DNA of 64,000 bases from Sphaerimonospora thailandensis (GTDB lineage Bacteria > Actinomycetota > Actinomycetes > Streptosporangiales > Streptosporangiaceae), in contig NZ_BOOG01000011.1 in NCBI RefSeq assembly GCF_016863115.1, forward strand, positions 1 to 64,000, read 5' to 3'. Each line of letters opens with the position of its first letter. Position 1 is the first letter of the stretch. Below the pieces are notes generated by a model. The model ran no database searches. It was not told where the DNA came from and worked only from the letters and a program-made list of their open reading frames with translations. The position numbers were made by a program, and so were the translations under genes. Below are positions 1-8,624 of the stretch, one piece after another.

Positions 1-690
1 TGTGGAGTGGCGGGCGAGCCAGTCACCGAAGTCGCTGACCACCTGGCCGATGGGCGGCCAGATCAGGCCGAAGACCACACCGAGGATCAGGGCCGCCAGG
101 GCGGTGACGAGCGGAACGAACCGGCGCCCCCCGAAGAAGGCCAGCCAGGCGGGCAGTTTGATCCGGTAGTACCGCTGCCAGAGCAGGGCGGTGACGATGC
201 CGATCAGAATGCCGCCCAGCACACCTGTCGGGTTGGCCGACGCGAGGTCGAGCACGCCCGTGACCTTGCCGTCACCGTCGACGACGGTCTGCGTCACCTT
301 CTCCCGAATGGCCGAGTCCGCAGAGGTGTCGAAGAACATCAGATGGGTGACCCGATCCCAGACCAGGTAGCCGACGACGGCCGCGAGGGCCGTCGATCCG
401 TCGGCGCGCCGGGCGAAACCGACCGCCACCCCCACGGCGAACAGCAGCGGCAGTGCGTCGAACAGCGCGTCGCCCGCGCCGCCCACGACCTGTGCGATCT
501 TGTCCAGGGTCGGATTGTCCGTACGGCCCAGCAGGTCGTCCTCACCCACGCGCAGGAGAACGGCGGCCGCCGGCAGCGCCGCGATCGGCAGCATGAGCGA
601 CCGGCCGATCCGGGACAGCACGGCCATCACCGGGGACTGCCGCCGCTCGGGAGCGGCGGGGAGCCCCGCGTCGGCGGAGGTGGAGCTCAT
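1..690 (-). CDS. PTS N-acetylglucosamine transporter, EIIC membrane subunit (3' end off the window)
   Basis: Polytopic permease that should carry GlcNAc across the membrane while EIIB phosphorylates it. The reading frame stays open from an ATG at 690, preceded by GGAGGA, to base 1, so about 230 N-terminal residues are present and the C-terminus is missing. Hydrophobic segments begin near residue 30 (RIGRSLMLPIAALPAAAVLL); others near residues 85-105, 160 and 195-215 are typical of the NagE/PtsG EIIC fold. It lies 79 bp downstream of the DasR-type regulator on the same strand, and EIIB, EIIA, HPr and EI are divergent on the other side of the shared palindrome. GlcNAc specificity is inferred from this context. 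The permease is split from EIIB, as is common in actinomycetes. Confidence 0.85.
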   Translation of the reverse strand, partial: MSSTSADAGLPAAPERRQSPVMAVLSRIGRSLMLPIAALPAAAVLLRVGEDDLLGRTDNPTLDKIAQVVGGAGDALFDALPLLFAVGVAVGFARRADGSTALAAVVGYLVWDRVTHLMFFDTSADSAIREKVTQTVVDGDGKVTGVLDLASANPTGVLGGILIGIVTALLWQRYYRIKLPAWLAFFGGRRFVPLVTALAALILGVVFGLIWPPIGQVVSDFGDWLARHST

Positions 691-769
691 CGATGTTCCT
701 CCAGCGGGGGAGAACGGGGAGGAGGATCGCCAGAGGCGTTCGACGCTCGCTGGAGAGCGTCGGACACAC

Positions 770-1510
770 CTAAGAGCGTCTGGCCGGGATTTCGAGGAGC
801 GTCCGGAGCTGGTAGCGGTCGGCGCGGTACGTGGAGACCCCGAGCTCTGCGCACACCCCTCCGGCGAACGAACGGCGCTGCAGCAGCAGCACGGGCCCGC
901 CGCGGGGCAGCTTGAGCAGGTCGGCGTCGTCCGGGTCGGCGATCCCGCCGTCGATCGTGAGCTCCCCGGCCTCCATCACGAGGCCGTAGCGCGACTCCAG
1001 GAGCGCGTACAGCGACCGGCCGGTCAGGTCGAACGCGTCGAGGTCGGGTGCGAGCGCCACCGGGATGTGGGCGCGCTCGATGCTCAGCGGTTCCCCGTCC
1101 GCCGTGCGCAGACGCTCGATGAAGTGCACGGCGTCCCCCGGCTGGATGCCGAGCTGCCGGGCGAGGTGCGCGCTGGCCCGGACCACGCGCCGGTCCAGGT
1201 CCCGCGAGCCCGGTTCCATCCCGCGCGCCCACATGTCGTCGGTGAACGAGGTGAGCTGGAGGGCCAGCTCGATCTTCGGCCGGGCGACGAATGTGCCCTT
1301 GCCGGGAACCCGGTGCAGCCGTCCCTCGGACACCAGGTGGTCCACGGCCTGCCGCACCGTCATGCGGGACAGGCCGAAGCGCTGGCACAGGTCACGCTCG
1401 GACGGAATCGCCGCCCCGATGGGCAGCTCGTCGCTGTCGATGAGGTCGAGCAGGATCTCTCGAAGTTGGAAGTACTTGGGCACCGGGCTGTCCGGGTCGA
1501 TCTTCGCCAC
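770..1510 (-). CDS. dasR: GntR/HutC-family regulator, DasR-like
   Basis: A 246-residue GntR regulator with an N-terminal winged helix (about residues 10-75; recognition region RFGLSRMTVRQAVDHL) and a C-terminal UTRA ligand-binding domain (about 95-240). In Streptomyces DasR represses GlcNAc uptake and chitin genes and is released by GlcN-6-phosphate. The GTG start at 1510 is preceded by GGGGAGGG. The position beside a complete GlcNAc PTS and a dre-like palindrome at 1560-1581 supports a DasR role. It is probably cotranscribed with the EIIC gene and autoregulated. Other HutC-family sugar-phosphate regulators cannot be strictly excluded. Confidence 0.88.
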   Translation of the reverse strand: MAKIDPDSPVPKYFQLREILLDLIDSDELPIGAAIPSERDLCQRFGLSRMTVRQAVDHLVSEGRLHRVPGKGTFVARPKIELALQLTSFTDDMWARGMEPGSRDLDRRVVRASAHLARQLGIQPGDAVHFIERLRTADGEPLSIERAHIPVALAPDLDAFDLTGRSLYALLESRYGLVMEAGELTIDGGIADPDDADLLKLPRGGPVLLLQRRSFAGGVCAELGVSTYRADRYQLRTLLEIPARRS

Positions 1511-1559
1511 TGATCCCTCCCCTCTCGATCCGGATCACGCGATGGGTTATCGTTCGTAC

Positions 1560-1581
1560 TGGTCTAGTCCGGACTAGACCA
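1560..1581. promoter_or_regulatory. Perfect 22-bp palindrome: two overlapping dre-like DasR sites
   Basis: The left arm is TGGTCTAGTCC and the right arm is its exact reverse complement. The known dre core is TGGTCTAGACCA. Bases 1560-1571 and 1570-1581 each match it at 10 of 12 positions, sharing two central bases, so the two site centres lie 10 bp (one helical turn) apart. The site lies 49 bp upstream of dasR and 82 bp upstream of the SIS gene, where it could control both divergent transcripts. Confidence 0.8.
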
Positions 1582-1663
1582 CATGCTGGAAATATGTGTC
1601 AATGTATGGACCGGAGACGGATCGGTAACGGCCATGTCTCGCGAGGCAAAGGAAGATCATCTG

Positions 1664-2698
1664 ATGACTACCAGGATGCGCGGTGAAATCGCCGAGCAGC
1701 CCGCGGCCATCCGAGCCACGCTCGAGGCGCTGCTGCCCAGGACCGGGGAGGTCGAGGCGGTCGCGCGAAACACTCGTCACGTGCTGTTCGTGGCCCGCGG
1801 GACCTCCGACAACGCGGCAGTCTACGGCCGCTACCTGATCGAGGCGAGGGCGGGTCGCCTGGCGGCGCTCGGCGCCCCCTCGATCGCGACGACGTACCGG
1901 CGCAGGCTCGACCTCGACGGCGTGCTCGCCGTGGGTCTGTCCCAGTCGGGCCGGACCGAGGAGATCGTCGAAACGCTCCAGTGGGCGCGCGACTGTGGGG
2001 CGAAGACCATCGCCGTCACCAACGGCGGAGAGTCGTCGCCGCTGGCCCAGACCGCCGATCTCGCCCTGTGCACGCTGGCCGGCGAGGAGAAGGCCGTCCC
2101 CGCGACCAAGACCTACACGACCCAGCTCGCCGCGCTGGCCGTGCTCGCCATCGGGCTCGGGGCAGACGTCGACTCCGGCGATCTGCGGCGGGTCCCGGAC
2201 GCGGTCGAGAAGCTGATCTCCGATCCGGGAGACCTGGAGGCCGTCGTCGAGGGCCTCGCCGGCAAGCCCGGCGTGGTCGTCTCCGGCCGCGGCATGGTGT
2301 TCTCGACGGCCCTGGAACTCGCGCTCAAGCTCAAGGAGGCGTGCTACCTGCACGCCATGGGGCTTTCGTACGCGGACCTGCTGCACGGCCCGATCGCGGT
2401 CGTCGACGAGGACACTCCCGCGATCCTGGTGGCGGCGGGGGAGGGGCCCACGCTGGCGGGCACCATCTCGCTGGCCGAACGGGTGACCGGTGCGGGCGCG
2501 TCCGCCTTCGGTGTGGGCGGCGGCGCCGGACTGGCCGGTGCGTCGACCGCGGCACTGAACGGCCCGGACCTGCCGGAGTGGTTGGCGCCGCTGGGACTCA
2601 TCGTTCCGGGGCAGCTGCTGACCGAGGCGCTCGCGCGCAGGCTCGGCATCGACCCCGACTCCCCTCGTGGGCTGAAGAAGGTGACCCAGACCGACTGA
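1664..2698 (+). CDS. SIS-domain sugar isomerase/deaminase, NagB-II (GlcN-6-P deaminase) type
   Basis: A 344-residue protein made of two SIS (sugar isomerase) domains, like the C-terminal half of GlmS but without the glutaminase domain. Visible SIS signatures are FVARGTSDNAAVYGRY, VGLSQSGRTEEIVE and TNGGESSPLA in the first domain and SGRGMVFSTALELALKLKE in the second. In this GlcNAc cluster it most likely converts GlcN-6-phosphate to fructose-6-phosphate and ammonia. The ATG at 1664 is chosen because AAAGGAAG lies about 9 nt upstream; an in-frame ATG at 1583 would start next to the operator and has no ribosome site. It heads the rightward operon. Confidence 0.8.
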   Translation: MTTRMRGEIAEQPAAIRATLEALLPRTGEVEAVARNTRHVLFVARGTSDNAAVYGRYLIEARAGRLAALGAPSIATTYRRRLDLDGVLAVGLSQSGRTEEIVETLQWARDCGAKTIAVTNGGESSPLAQTADLALCTLAGEEKAVPATKTYTTQLAALAVLAIGLGADVDSGDLRRVPDAVEKLISDPGDLEAVVEGLAGKPGVVVSGRGMVFSTALELALKLKEACYLHAMGLSYADLLHGPIAVVDEDTPAILVAAGEGPTLAGTISLAERVTGAGASAFGVGGGAGLAGASTAALNGPDLPEWLAPLGLIVPGQLLTEALARRLGIDPDSPRGLKKVTQTD

Positions 2699-2719
2699 GA
2701 GGCCGGGCGACTGAGCGAA

Positions 2720-2733
2720 TCGCCCTAGGGCGA
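2720..2733. other. 14-bp perfect palindrome in the SIS-EIIB gap
   Basis: TCGCCCTAGGGCGA is perfectly self-complementary and lies 21 bp after the SIS stop and about 70 bp before EIIB. With the nearby GGGCGA at 2705 it could form a small hairpin. It does not match the dre core. It could attenuate transcription between the genes, but nothing else supports that. Confidence 0.3.
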
Positions 2734-2801
2734 ACGGCCCCCCGGGGTACGCGCGGCAGGACATGATTTGCCGGAGACGACCCAGAACTATTGGAGGACC
2801 C

Positions 2802-3038
2802 ATGGCCGCGGACGCCGAGGCGATCGTCGCCGGACTCGGTGGCGCCGACAACATCATCGAGGTGGAGCCGTGCATCACGCGGCTGCGGACCGAGGTGCGT
2901 GACGCCTCGAAGGTCGATCAGGCCGCGCTCAGGGCGGCCGGCGTCCACGGCGTGATGGCGACGGGCAACGTCGTCCAGGTCGTGGTGGGCCCGGAGGCCG
3001 ACACGATCGCCAGCGACATCGAGGACATCGTCGGCTGA
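2802..3038 (+). CDS. PTS GlcNAc/glucose EIIB subunit
   Basis: A 78-residue stand-alone EIIB of the glucose/GlcNAc family. Cys24 in EPCITRLRTEV is the phosphocysteine that receives phosphate from EIIA and passes it to the sugar held by EIIC. The ATG at 2802 has GGAGG 4 nt upstream; an upstream in-frame ATG at 2763 has no ribosome site and adds an unrelated basic leader. It lies between the deaminase and EIIA genes, so the phosphorelay order EI, HPr, EIIA, EIIB, EIIC is all encoded locally. Confidence 0.88.
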   Translation: MAADAEAIVAGLGGADNIIEVEPCITRLRTEVRDASKVDQAALRAAGVHGVMATGNVVQVVVGPEADTIASDIEDIVG

Positions 3039-3118
3039 TGGGCGGGGCAGGACACGACCTGGGCATGCGGGACTGAACGGACAGGGGGAGCGGGCCGGAT
3101 GGGCCGGACGTCCCAGAT

Positions 3119-3595
3119 GTGCCGGATACGCCGGCGAAAGGCGCTCCGTTGACGACGGTTCTCGCCCCGGTGGCGGGGGCGGCCATCGGCCTGGCCGCCG
3201 TGTCGGATCTGGTCTTCTCTCAGGGGATGGTGGGGCCGGGTATGGCGATCGACCCTGAGCGGAGGTCCGGCGCGGCCGTGGCCCCGATCACCGGCACGAT
3301 CGTGAAACTGCATCCGCACGCCTACATCGTGGTGGGGGACGACGGGAAGGGGGTGCTGGTGCACCTCGGCATCGACACCGTGCAACTCAGGGGCGAGGGC
3401 TTCGCGCTCCTCGCCGCTGAGGGCGACCGGGTCCTGGCCGGGCAGCCCGTGGTGGCCTGGGACCCGGCGGCGGTCGAAGCCGGGGGGCGGTCGCCGGTCT
3501 GCCCGGTCGTGGCCCTGGACGCCGAGGACGGGATGGTCGGCGAGGTGGCCGAGGGCCGGGTGGGCGCCGGGGATCCCCTGTTCCAATGGGCGTGA
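3119..3595 (+). CDS. crr: PTS EIIA-Glc (Crr) domain protein
   Basis: A 158-residue soluble EIIA of the glucose family. The active-site pair is visible: His82 in VLVHLGIDTVQL is the phosphorylated residue and His67 in LHPHAYIV is its partner, with the same 15-residue spacing as His75/His90 in E. coli. It passes phosphate from HPr to EIIB. The start is uncertain: GTG at 3119 is annotated, but TTG at 3149 (protein starting TTVLAPVAG) has AAAGG upstream and gives a more usual N-terminus. It is followed closely by ptsH. Confidence 0.85.
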   Translation: MPDTPAKGAPLTTVLAPVAGAAIGLAAVSDLVFSQGMVGPGMAIDPERRSGAAVAPITGTIVKLHPHAYIVVGDDGKGVLVHLGIDTVQLRGEGFALLAAEGDRVLAGQPVVAWDPAAVEAGGRSPVCPVVALDAEDGMVGEVAEGRVGAGDPLFQWA

Positions 3596-3672
3596 CGGAT
3601 CACCGGTCGGGAGTGTTGACTGGTTCCCGGCGGAAAGTTCGATGGCCTGGCCCATCTGACGAAGGAGGAAGC

Positions 3673-3930
3673 GTGGCAGAACGCAAGGTGACTGTCACGT
3701 CCGAGGTGGGGCTGCACGCCCGACCGGCGGCGACGTTCGTGCAGACGGCGGCGAAGGCGCCCTTCGACGTCATGATCGCAAAGGTGGACGGCCCACCGGT
3801 GAACGCGAAGAGCATCCTCGCGGTGCTCTCCCTCGACGTGGAGCAGGGCGACTTCATCGTCGTGTCCGCGGAGGGTGAGGGCGCCGACGAACTGCTCGAC
3901 CAGTTGGTCGAGATAGTGTCGGCCCCCTGA
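3673..3930 (+). CDS. ptsH: Phosphocarrier protein HPr
   Basis: An 85-residue HPr. His15 in VGLHARPAATF takes phosphate from EI. NAKSILAVLSL contains Ser47, the position phosphorylated by HPr kinase in Firmicutes, although no kinase gene is seen here. The GTG at 3673 has a strong site, GAAGGAGGA. The ptsI start follows the HPr stop by only 5 bp, indicating one transcript. Confidence 0.93.
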   Translation: MAERKVTVTSEVGLHARPAATFVQTAAKAPFDVMIAKVDGPPVNAKSILAVLSLDVEQGDFIVVSAEGEGADELLDQLVEIVSAP

Positions 3931-3935
3931 CTTCC

Positions 3936-5681
3936 ATGGGGCAGGTGCCGACGGCGCCGCCGCCGACGCTCACGGGAACGGGCGTCAGTCCCGGCATCGG
4001 GTACGGCCCGGCCCGCGTCCTGGTGTTGGACGTCCCGGAGCCGGAAGCGGGGGCGCGGCACGACGGAGACGCGCGAGCCGAGCGGGAACGGGCCGAATGG
4101 GCGCTCGAACAGGTGGCGGCCGACCTGGAGGCACGCGGCGCGCGGGTGGGCGGCGAGGCCGAGCAGGTGCTCCATGCCCAGGCGATGATGGCTCGCGACC
4201 CGGAGTTGGCGACCCGGACCGGTGAGCTGATCGATCGGGGGGTCGCCGCGCCGCGGGCCGTTTTCGCGGCGTTCGGCACATATCGGGGCCTTCTGGCAGC
4301 GGCCGGGGGCTACCTCGGCGAGCGGGTCGCCGATCTCGACGACGTCCGTGATCGCGTGATCGCGCTGCTCACCGGACGGCCGCTGCCCGGCGCGGCCGAG
4401 TTCGCGGCCGCCGGGTCGGGCATGGGCGTCACGACGCCGTTCGTGCTGGTGGCCAGAGATCTCGCGCCCGCGGACACCGCGCTGCTGTCCCCGGACGCCG
4501 TCGCCGCGTTCGTGACCGAGCAGGGTGGCCCGACCAGTCACACCGCGATCCTCGCCCGCTCGCTGGGCGTTCCGGCCGTCGTCGGCTGCACGGGCGCGAC
4601 CGCGATCCCGCCCGGTGTGCCGCTGCTCGTCGACGGTGCCGGCGGCAGCGTACGGCTCTCGCCACCGGCCCACGAGGTGGCGCGTGCCCGCCGCGTCGCC
4701 CGGGCCGGACGGGCCGTGCTGCCGGCCGTGTCCTCCACCCAGGTTTCCGGGTCCCATCTCTTCAGGCGGGGGATGACCGCGGACGGCCATGCCGTACCGC
4801 TGCTGGCGAACATCGGCGGCCCACGTGACGTCGAGAGCGCGCTCGCGTACGGCGCGGAGGGGGTGGGCCTGTTCCGCACCGAGTTCCTTTTTCTCGGCCG
4901 GGCGGCCGCGCCGTCCGTGGCGGAGCAGGCGGAGGCCTACCGGGCGGTGTTCGAGGCGTTTCCCGGTGACCGTGTCGTGGTCAGGACCCTGGACGCGGGC
5001 GCCGACAAACCGCTCGCGTTCCTGCCGCCGTCCGGCGTGGAGCCGAATCCGGCGCTGGGAGAGCGGGGCCTGCGGCTGCTGCGTCGCCACCGGGACGTCA
5101 TGAACGTCCAGCTCGCCGCGCTGGCCGCCGCCGCCACGAAAACGTCGGCGAAAGCCCAGGTCATGGCGCCGATGGTGGCGACCGCCGAGGAGGCGGAGTG
5201 GTTCGCGCTGGCCTGCCGTACGGCCGGGCTCGCGAGCCCGGGCATCATGATCGAAGTGCCGGCGGCGGCGCTGCGGGCCGCGGACCTGATCGGGGCCGTC
5301 GACTTCTTGTCGATCGGAACCAACGACCTCACGCAGTACGCGCTCGCGGCCGACCGTCAGGTCGGCTCGGTCGCCGGGCTGCAGGACCCGTGGCATCCGG
5401 CGGTCCTCGATCTCGTCGCGGCGACGGCCTCGGCGGCGTCCGGCGCGGGCAAGGGCTGCGGGGTCTGCGGAGAGGCGGCCGCCGATCCCGTGCTCGCCTG
5501 CGTGTTCGTCGGCATGGGAGTGACCTCGCTTTCCATGGCCGCGCCAGCGCTGCCCGCGGTGCGGGCGGCGCTGATCCGGCACGCGCTCGCGCAGTGCGCC
5601 GCCGCCGCGTCCGCAGCGCGTTCCGCTCGGTCGGCCGTCGACGCCAGGGCCGCGGCGGAAGCGGCGCTTTCCCGCACCTGA
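3936..5681 (+). CDS. ptsI: Phosphoenolpyruvate-protein phosphotransferase (Enzyme I)
   Basis: A 581-residue Enzyme I that starts the PTS relay from PEP. His202 in GGPTSHTAILARSLG is the phosphohistidine. Downstream are GAEGVGLFRTEFLF, the metal/PEP-binding IMIEVPAAAL, LSIGTNDLTQYALAADR and the catalytic Cys511 in GCGVCGEAAADP. Length and motif order are complete. The N-terminal domain is alanine/arginine-rich. No clear ribosome site precedes the ATG, which fits translational coupling to ptsH. Confidence 0.93.
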   Translation: MGQVPTAPPPTLTGTGVSPGIGYGPARVLVLDVPEPEAGARHDGDARAERERAEWALEQVAADLEARGARVGGEAEQVLHAQAMMARDPELATRTGELIDRGVAAPRAVFAAFGTYRGLLAAAGGYLGERVADLDDVRDRVIALLTGRPLPGAAEFAAAGSGMGVTTPFVLVARDLAPADTALLSPDAVAAFVTEQGGPTSHTAILARSLGVPAVVGCTGATAIPPGVPLLVDGAGGSVRLSPPAHEVARARRVARAGRAVLPAVSSTQVSGSHLFRRGMTADGHAVPLLANIGGPRDVESALAYGAEGVGLFRTEFLFLGRAAAPSVAEQAEAYRAVFEAFPGDRVVVRTLDAGADKPLAFLPPSGVEPNPALGERGLRLLRRHRDVMNVQLAALAAAATKTSAKAQVMAPMVATAEEAEWFALACRTAGLASPGIMIEVPAAALRAADLIGAVDFLSIGTNDLTQYALAADRQVGSVAGLQDPWHPAVLDLVAATASAASGAGKGCGVCGEAAADPVLACVFVGMGVTSLSMAAPALPAVRAALIRHALAQCAAAASAARSARSAVDARAAAEAALSRT

Positions 5682-5723
5682 CTCCCTGGGTTTTCCACAG
5701 GCCGGAGGTTCGGCGGCGAGCAT

Positions 5724-7217
5724 GTGACCGGCGCGGCTACGGTAAACAGCGTGTCACGATTTGCGGGAGCGACCAGGCCGGGAGAAACCGGACCGAAGGG
5801 AGCGGAGCGACCACTGACCGGTGCCTCCGGTGCGGCGGCCTCCAGGGGCCGTGCGAGAGCCGGCGCCGTCATCCTGGGCGTGGCGGTGCTGCTCGCCACG
5901 GGCTGCTCGGCCGGGTTCGGCAGCACAGAAACCACGCCGAGGTCTCCGGGATCTCCGTCGGTCTCGGCGCGGTCGTCACCCACCGCGTCGTCATCCTCCG
6001 TGGAGGAGCCGACCGACGCCGCTGCCGACAGTGCGACCTCCGGGCGGAGCGAGTCGTCGAAGGAGGCGGCGTCGAAGAGCGCGCGGGAGGCCCTCGCCGC
6101 GATGAGCCTGAAGGACAAGGTCGGCCAGCTCTTCTTCGCCGTGGTGTACGGCTCACATGCCGGCTCGTCCAGTAAGGAGAACCGGGCGAGGTACGGCGTG
6201 GCGACACCGGCCGAGGTGGTCGCGAAGTACCGGCCGGGCGGAGTGATCCTCTTCCCCTGGGCAGGCAACGTCTCCGACGCCCGGCAGGTCGCCGCGCTCA
6301 CCACCGGGCTGCGCAGGGCCTCGCGGAAGACACCCCTGGTGATCGGGGTGGACCAGGAGAACGGCACCGTGTCCCGGCTCGGCTCAGTGATCACCAAGCT
6401 GCCCGGGGCGGGCGCCATCGGAGCCACCGGCGACCCCGCCAACGCTCGCGACGCGGCCCGGGTCACGGGGAAGGAGCTGCGGGCGCTCGGCATCCTGCTC
6501 GACTTCGCCCCGGTCGCCGACGTCAACGTCAATCCCGACAACCCGGTTATCGGCCCTCGGGCCTACGGCTCCGACCCCCGGAAGGTCGCGGTCATGGTGG
6601 GGGCGGCCGTGGACGGCTTCCACGCCGCCGGCGTCGCCTCGGTCGCCAAGCACTTCCCCGGTCACGGGGACACGACGGTCGACAGTCACACAGGCCTTCC
6701 AGTGATCAACCACTCGAAGGCTCAGTGGCGGCGGCTGGATGCCCCACCGTTCCGCGAGGCGATCGAGCACGGCGTGGACGCGATCATGACGGCGCACGTG
6801 GTCATGCCGGAGCTCGACCCGTCCGGTGATCCCGCGACCCTGTCCCGGCCGATCCTGACCGGACTGCTCCGCGGGGAGTTGGGTTTCGACGGCGTGATCA
6901 CCACCGACGCGCTCGGCATGGCGGGGGTGCGTGAGAAGTACGGCGACGCCGAGGTGGCCGTCCGCGCCATCCTGGCCGGTGCCGACGTCCTGCTCATGCC
7001 GCCCGACCTGCCCAAGGCGTACAACGCGGTGCTCAGGGCGGTCGAGTCGGGGCGGATCAGCGCGAAACGGCTCGACGAGTCGGTGCTGCGCATCCTGCGG
7101 CTGAAACAGGCGCGCGGCGTATTCGGGACGACGCGCACCGATCCGCGGGCGGTGAGGTCCGCCGAGCATCTCAAGATTGCTAAGCGGTTGACCGGGAAGG
7201 TGGCCGCGAAATCGTGA
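5724..7217 (+). CDS. nagZ: Lipoprotein beta-N-acetylhexosaminidase, GH3 NagZ type
   Basis: A 497-residue GH3 enzyme with a lipobox ending at Cys61 (LLATGCSAG) after a long N-terminus, so it is predicted to be anchored outside the membrane. KHFPGHGDTTVDSH (from residue 309) is the NagZ-type catalytic loop and Asp395 in GVITTDALGM is the likely nucleophile. It should release GlcNAc from chitin or peptidoglycan fragments, feeding the adjacent PTS. A GTG at 5751 would shorten the unusual leader and is an alternative start. The Ser/Thr-rich stretch after the lipobox is a typical linker. Confidence 0.85.
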   Translation: MTGAATVNSVSRFAGATRPGETGPKGAERPLTGASGAAASRGRARAGAVILGVAVLLATGCSAGFGSTETTPRSPGSPSVSARSSPTASSSSVEEPTDAAADSATSGRSESSKEAASKSAREALAAMSLKDKVGQLFFAVVYGSHAGSSSKENRARYGVATPAEVVAKYRPGGVILFPWAGNVSDARQVAALTTGLRRASRKTPLVIGVDQENGTVSRLGSVITKLPGAGAIGATGDPANARDAARVTGKELRALGILLDFAPVADVNVNPDNPVIGPRAYGSDPRKVAVMVGAAVDGFHAAGVASVAKHFPGHGDTTVDSHTGLPVINHSKAQWRRLDAPPFREAIEHGVDAIMTAHVVMPELDPSGDPATLSRPILTGLLRGELGFDGVITTDALGMAGVREKYGDAEVAVRAILAGADVLLMPPDLPKAYNAVLRAVESGRISAKRLDESVLRILRLKQARGVFGTTRTDPRAVRSAEHLKIAKRLTGKVAAKS

Positions 7218-7289
7218 TCATGGCGCCGCGTCATCCGCCCGATTGGTGTGATCCGCGCCTATATTGGATGAGCGTCAAAGGGGGGTACG

Positions 7290-7946
7290 GTGCTCAAAGG
7301 CGTCCTGATCGACTGGGCCGGTGTGCTCACGACGAGCATGGCGGAGTCCATAGCCGAGTGGATGGAGGCCGATCGGATCGACTCCCGGCATTACCGGGAG
7401 GTGATGCGCGAACTGGTGCAGCAGGCGTATGCGGGCGGGCTCGGACCGGGCATGGAGAACCCGATCCACGCCCTGGAGCGCGGGGAGATTCCGGCCGCCG
7501 AGTTCGAGCGGGACCTCGCGGCCCGCCTGCTGACTCTGGACGGCGTGCCGCCCGAGGCGGACGGGTTGCTCACCCGGATGTTCGCCGGCTTCCATCCGGT
7601 CGAGGAGATGCACGAGATGCTCAGGCAGGCCCGTGCCGCCGGGCTCAGCACCTGCCTGGTGTCCAACTCCTGGGCCAACGAGTATCCCCGCGATCGTTGG
7701 GACGGGCTCTTCGACGCCGTCGTCATCTCGGGCGAGGTCGGCATGCGCAAGCCGGAACCGCGCATTTTCCGGCACGCGCTCGGCCTGCTCGCCCTCGAGG
7801 CCGGGCAGTGCGTCTTCATCGACGACATCGAGGCGAACATCCAGGCCGCCTCAGGTCTCGGCCTCGTCGGCATCCACCATACGGAGCCACCGGTCACCAT
7901 CGCCGAGATGGAACGGCTCTTCGGCATGCGGTTCGGGCCGGCATGA
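7290..7946 (+). CDS. HAD-superfamily hydrolase (IA group)
   Basis: A 218-residue HAD phosphatase-like protein. Motif I is LIDWAGVL, with the nucleophile Asp8 present but the usual second Asp replaced by Ala, as in several epoxide-hydrolase-like or sugar-phosphatase HADs. Motif II is LVSNSW, motif III lies at GMRKPEPRIF and motif IV is FIDDIEANI. The GTG start has AAAGGGGGG upstream. The substrate cannot be told from the sequence. It is the first of three HAD genes within 3 kb. Confidence 0.78.
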   Translation: MLKGVLIDWAGVLTTSMAESIAEWMEADRIDSRHYREVMRELVQQAYAGGLGPGMENPIHALERGEIPAAEFERDLAARLLTLDGVPPEADGLLTRMFAGFHPVEEMHEMLRQARAAGLSTCLVSNSWANEYPRDRWDGLFDAVVISGEVGMRKPEPRIFRHALGLLALEAGQCVFIDDIEANIQAASGLGLVGIHHTEPPVTIAEMERLFGMRFGPA

Positions 7947-8048
7947 CACGCGGCCGGGTTCTTCGAACCCGCCTCCCCGGTGGTTCTAAGGTGGGAATCT
8001 GGTTCTCCGGGGGCCGTTGCCATCCGGATGTAGTGAGTCGAGGAACGC

Positions 8049-8573
8049 ATGCGCGTGTATCTGCCGTGCACGCTCTCCGCGCTGGCCGAACTGGTCGCCG
8101 CGGGAGAGTTGGGGCCCGCCCCGCTGACCGGTTACGCCGTAACGCCGGCGTTGGTGGAGTGGTACGTCTCGGGTGACACCGAGGAACTCGAGTACGTGGC
8201 GCTGACCGAGGCGGCCCGGGCCTCGCTGCGCATGTTGGCGGCCGAGCGGGCCGAGGAGATCAAGGACATCGAGGACGTCAAGGCCGCCGGCCGGCGGGTC
8301 GTGATCGCGGCCGAGGTGCCGGATGACATGGTCAAGGTCGGCACGGATCTGGAGGACCGCGGGCGGGTGCGGCTGCTCGAACCGGTGCCGCTCGCGAAGT
8401 TCGCATCCGTCCACGTGGACGACCTCGATGCCGTACCGGATGTGGCGGCCGCGATGGCGGCGCTACCCGCCGCGGACGCCGGCGACGACGACGCCCGGTT
8501 CGTCGTGGACGGGGCGGAGGACCACGAGCTCATGTGGTACGCCACGCAGGAAATCCCCTACCTCCTGACCTGA
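8049..8573 (+). CDS. DUF6912-family conserved actinobacterial protein
   Basis: A 174-residue soluble protein starting MRVYLPCTLSALAELV, with TGYAVTPALVEWYVSGDTE and a basic-hydrophobic RRVVIAAEVPDD segment. I recognise it as the conserved DUF6912 family found in many actinomycetes; its function is unknown. The start has GAGGAACGC upstream. It lies between two HAD genes, which gives no clear functional clue. Confidence 0.72.
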   Translation: MRVYLPCTLSALAELVAAGELGPAPLTGYAVTPALVEWYVSGDTEELEYVALTEAARASLRMLAAERAEEIKDIEDVKAAGRRVVIAAEVPDDMVKVGTDLEDRGRVRLLEPVPLAKFASVHVDDLDAVPDVAAAMAALPAADAGDDDARFVVDGAEDHELMWYATQEIPYLLT

Positions 8574-8624
8574 CCCCTCGGCCTTCACGGAAATGTCAGC
8601 GATCGCTATTAGGCTCAAGGACAT

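Noticed and set aside
3600-5723. Long minus-strand frame opposite ptsH/ptsI
   Set aside because: Arg/Gly-rich shadow of Enzyme I codons; both plus-strand genes have all their catalytic motifs.
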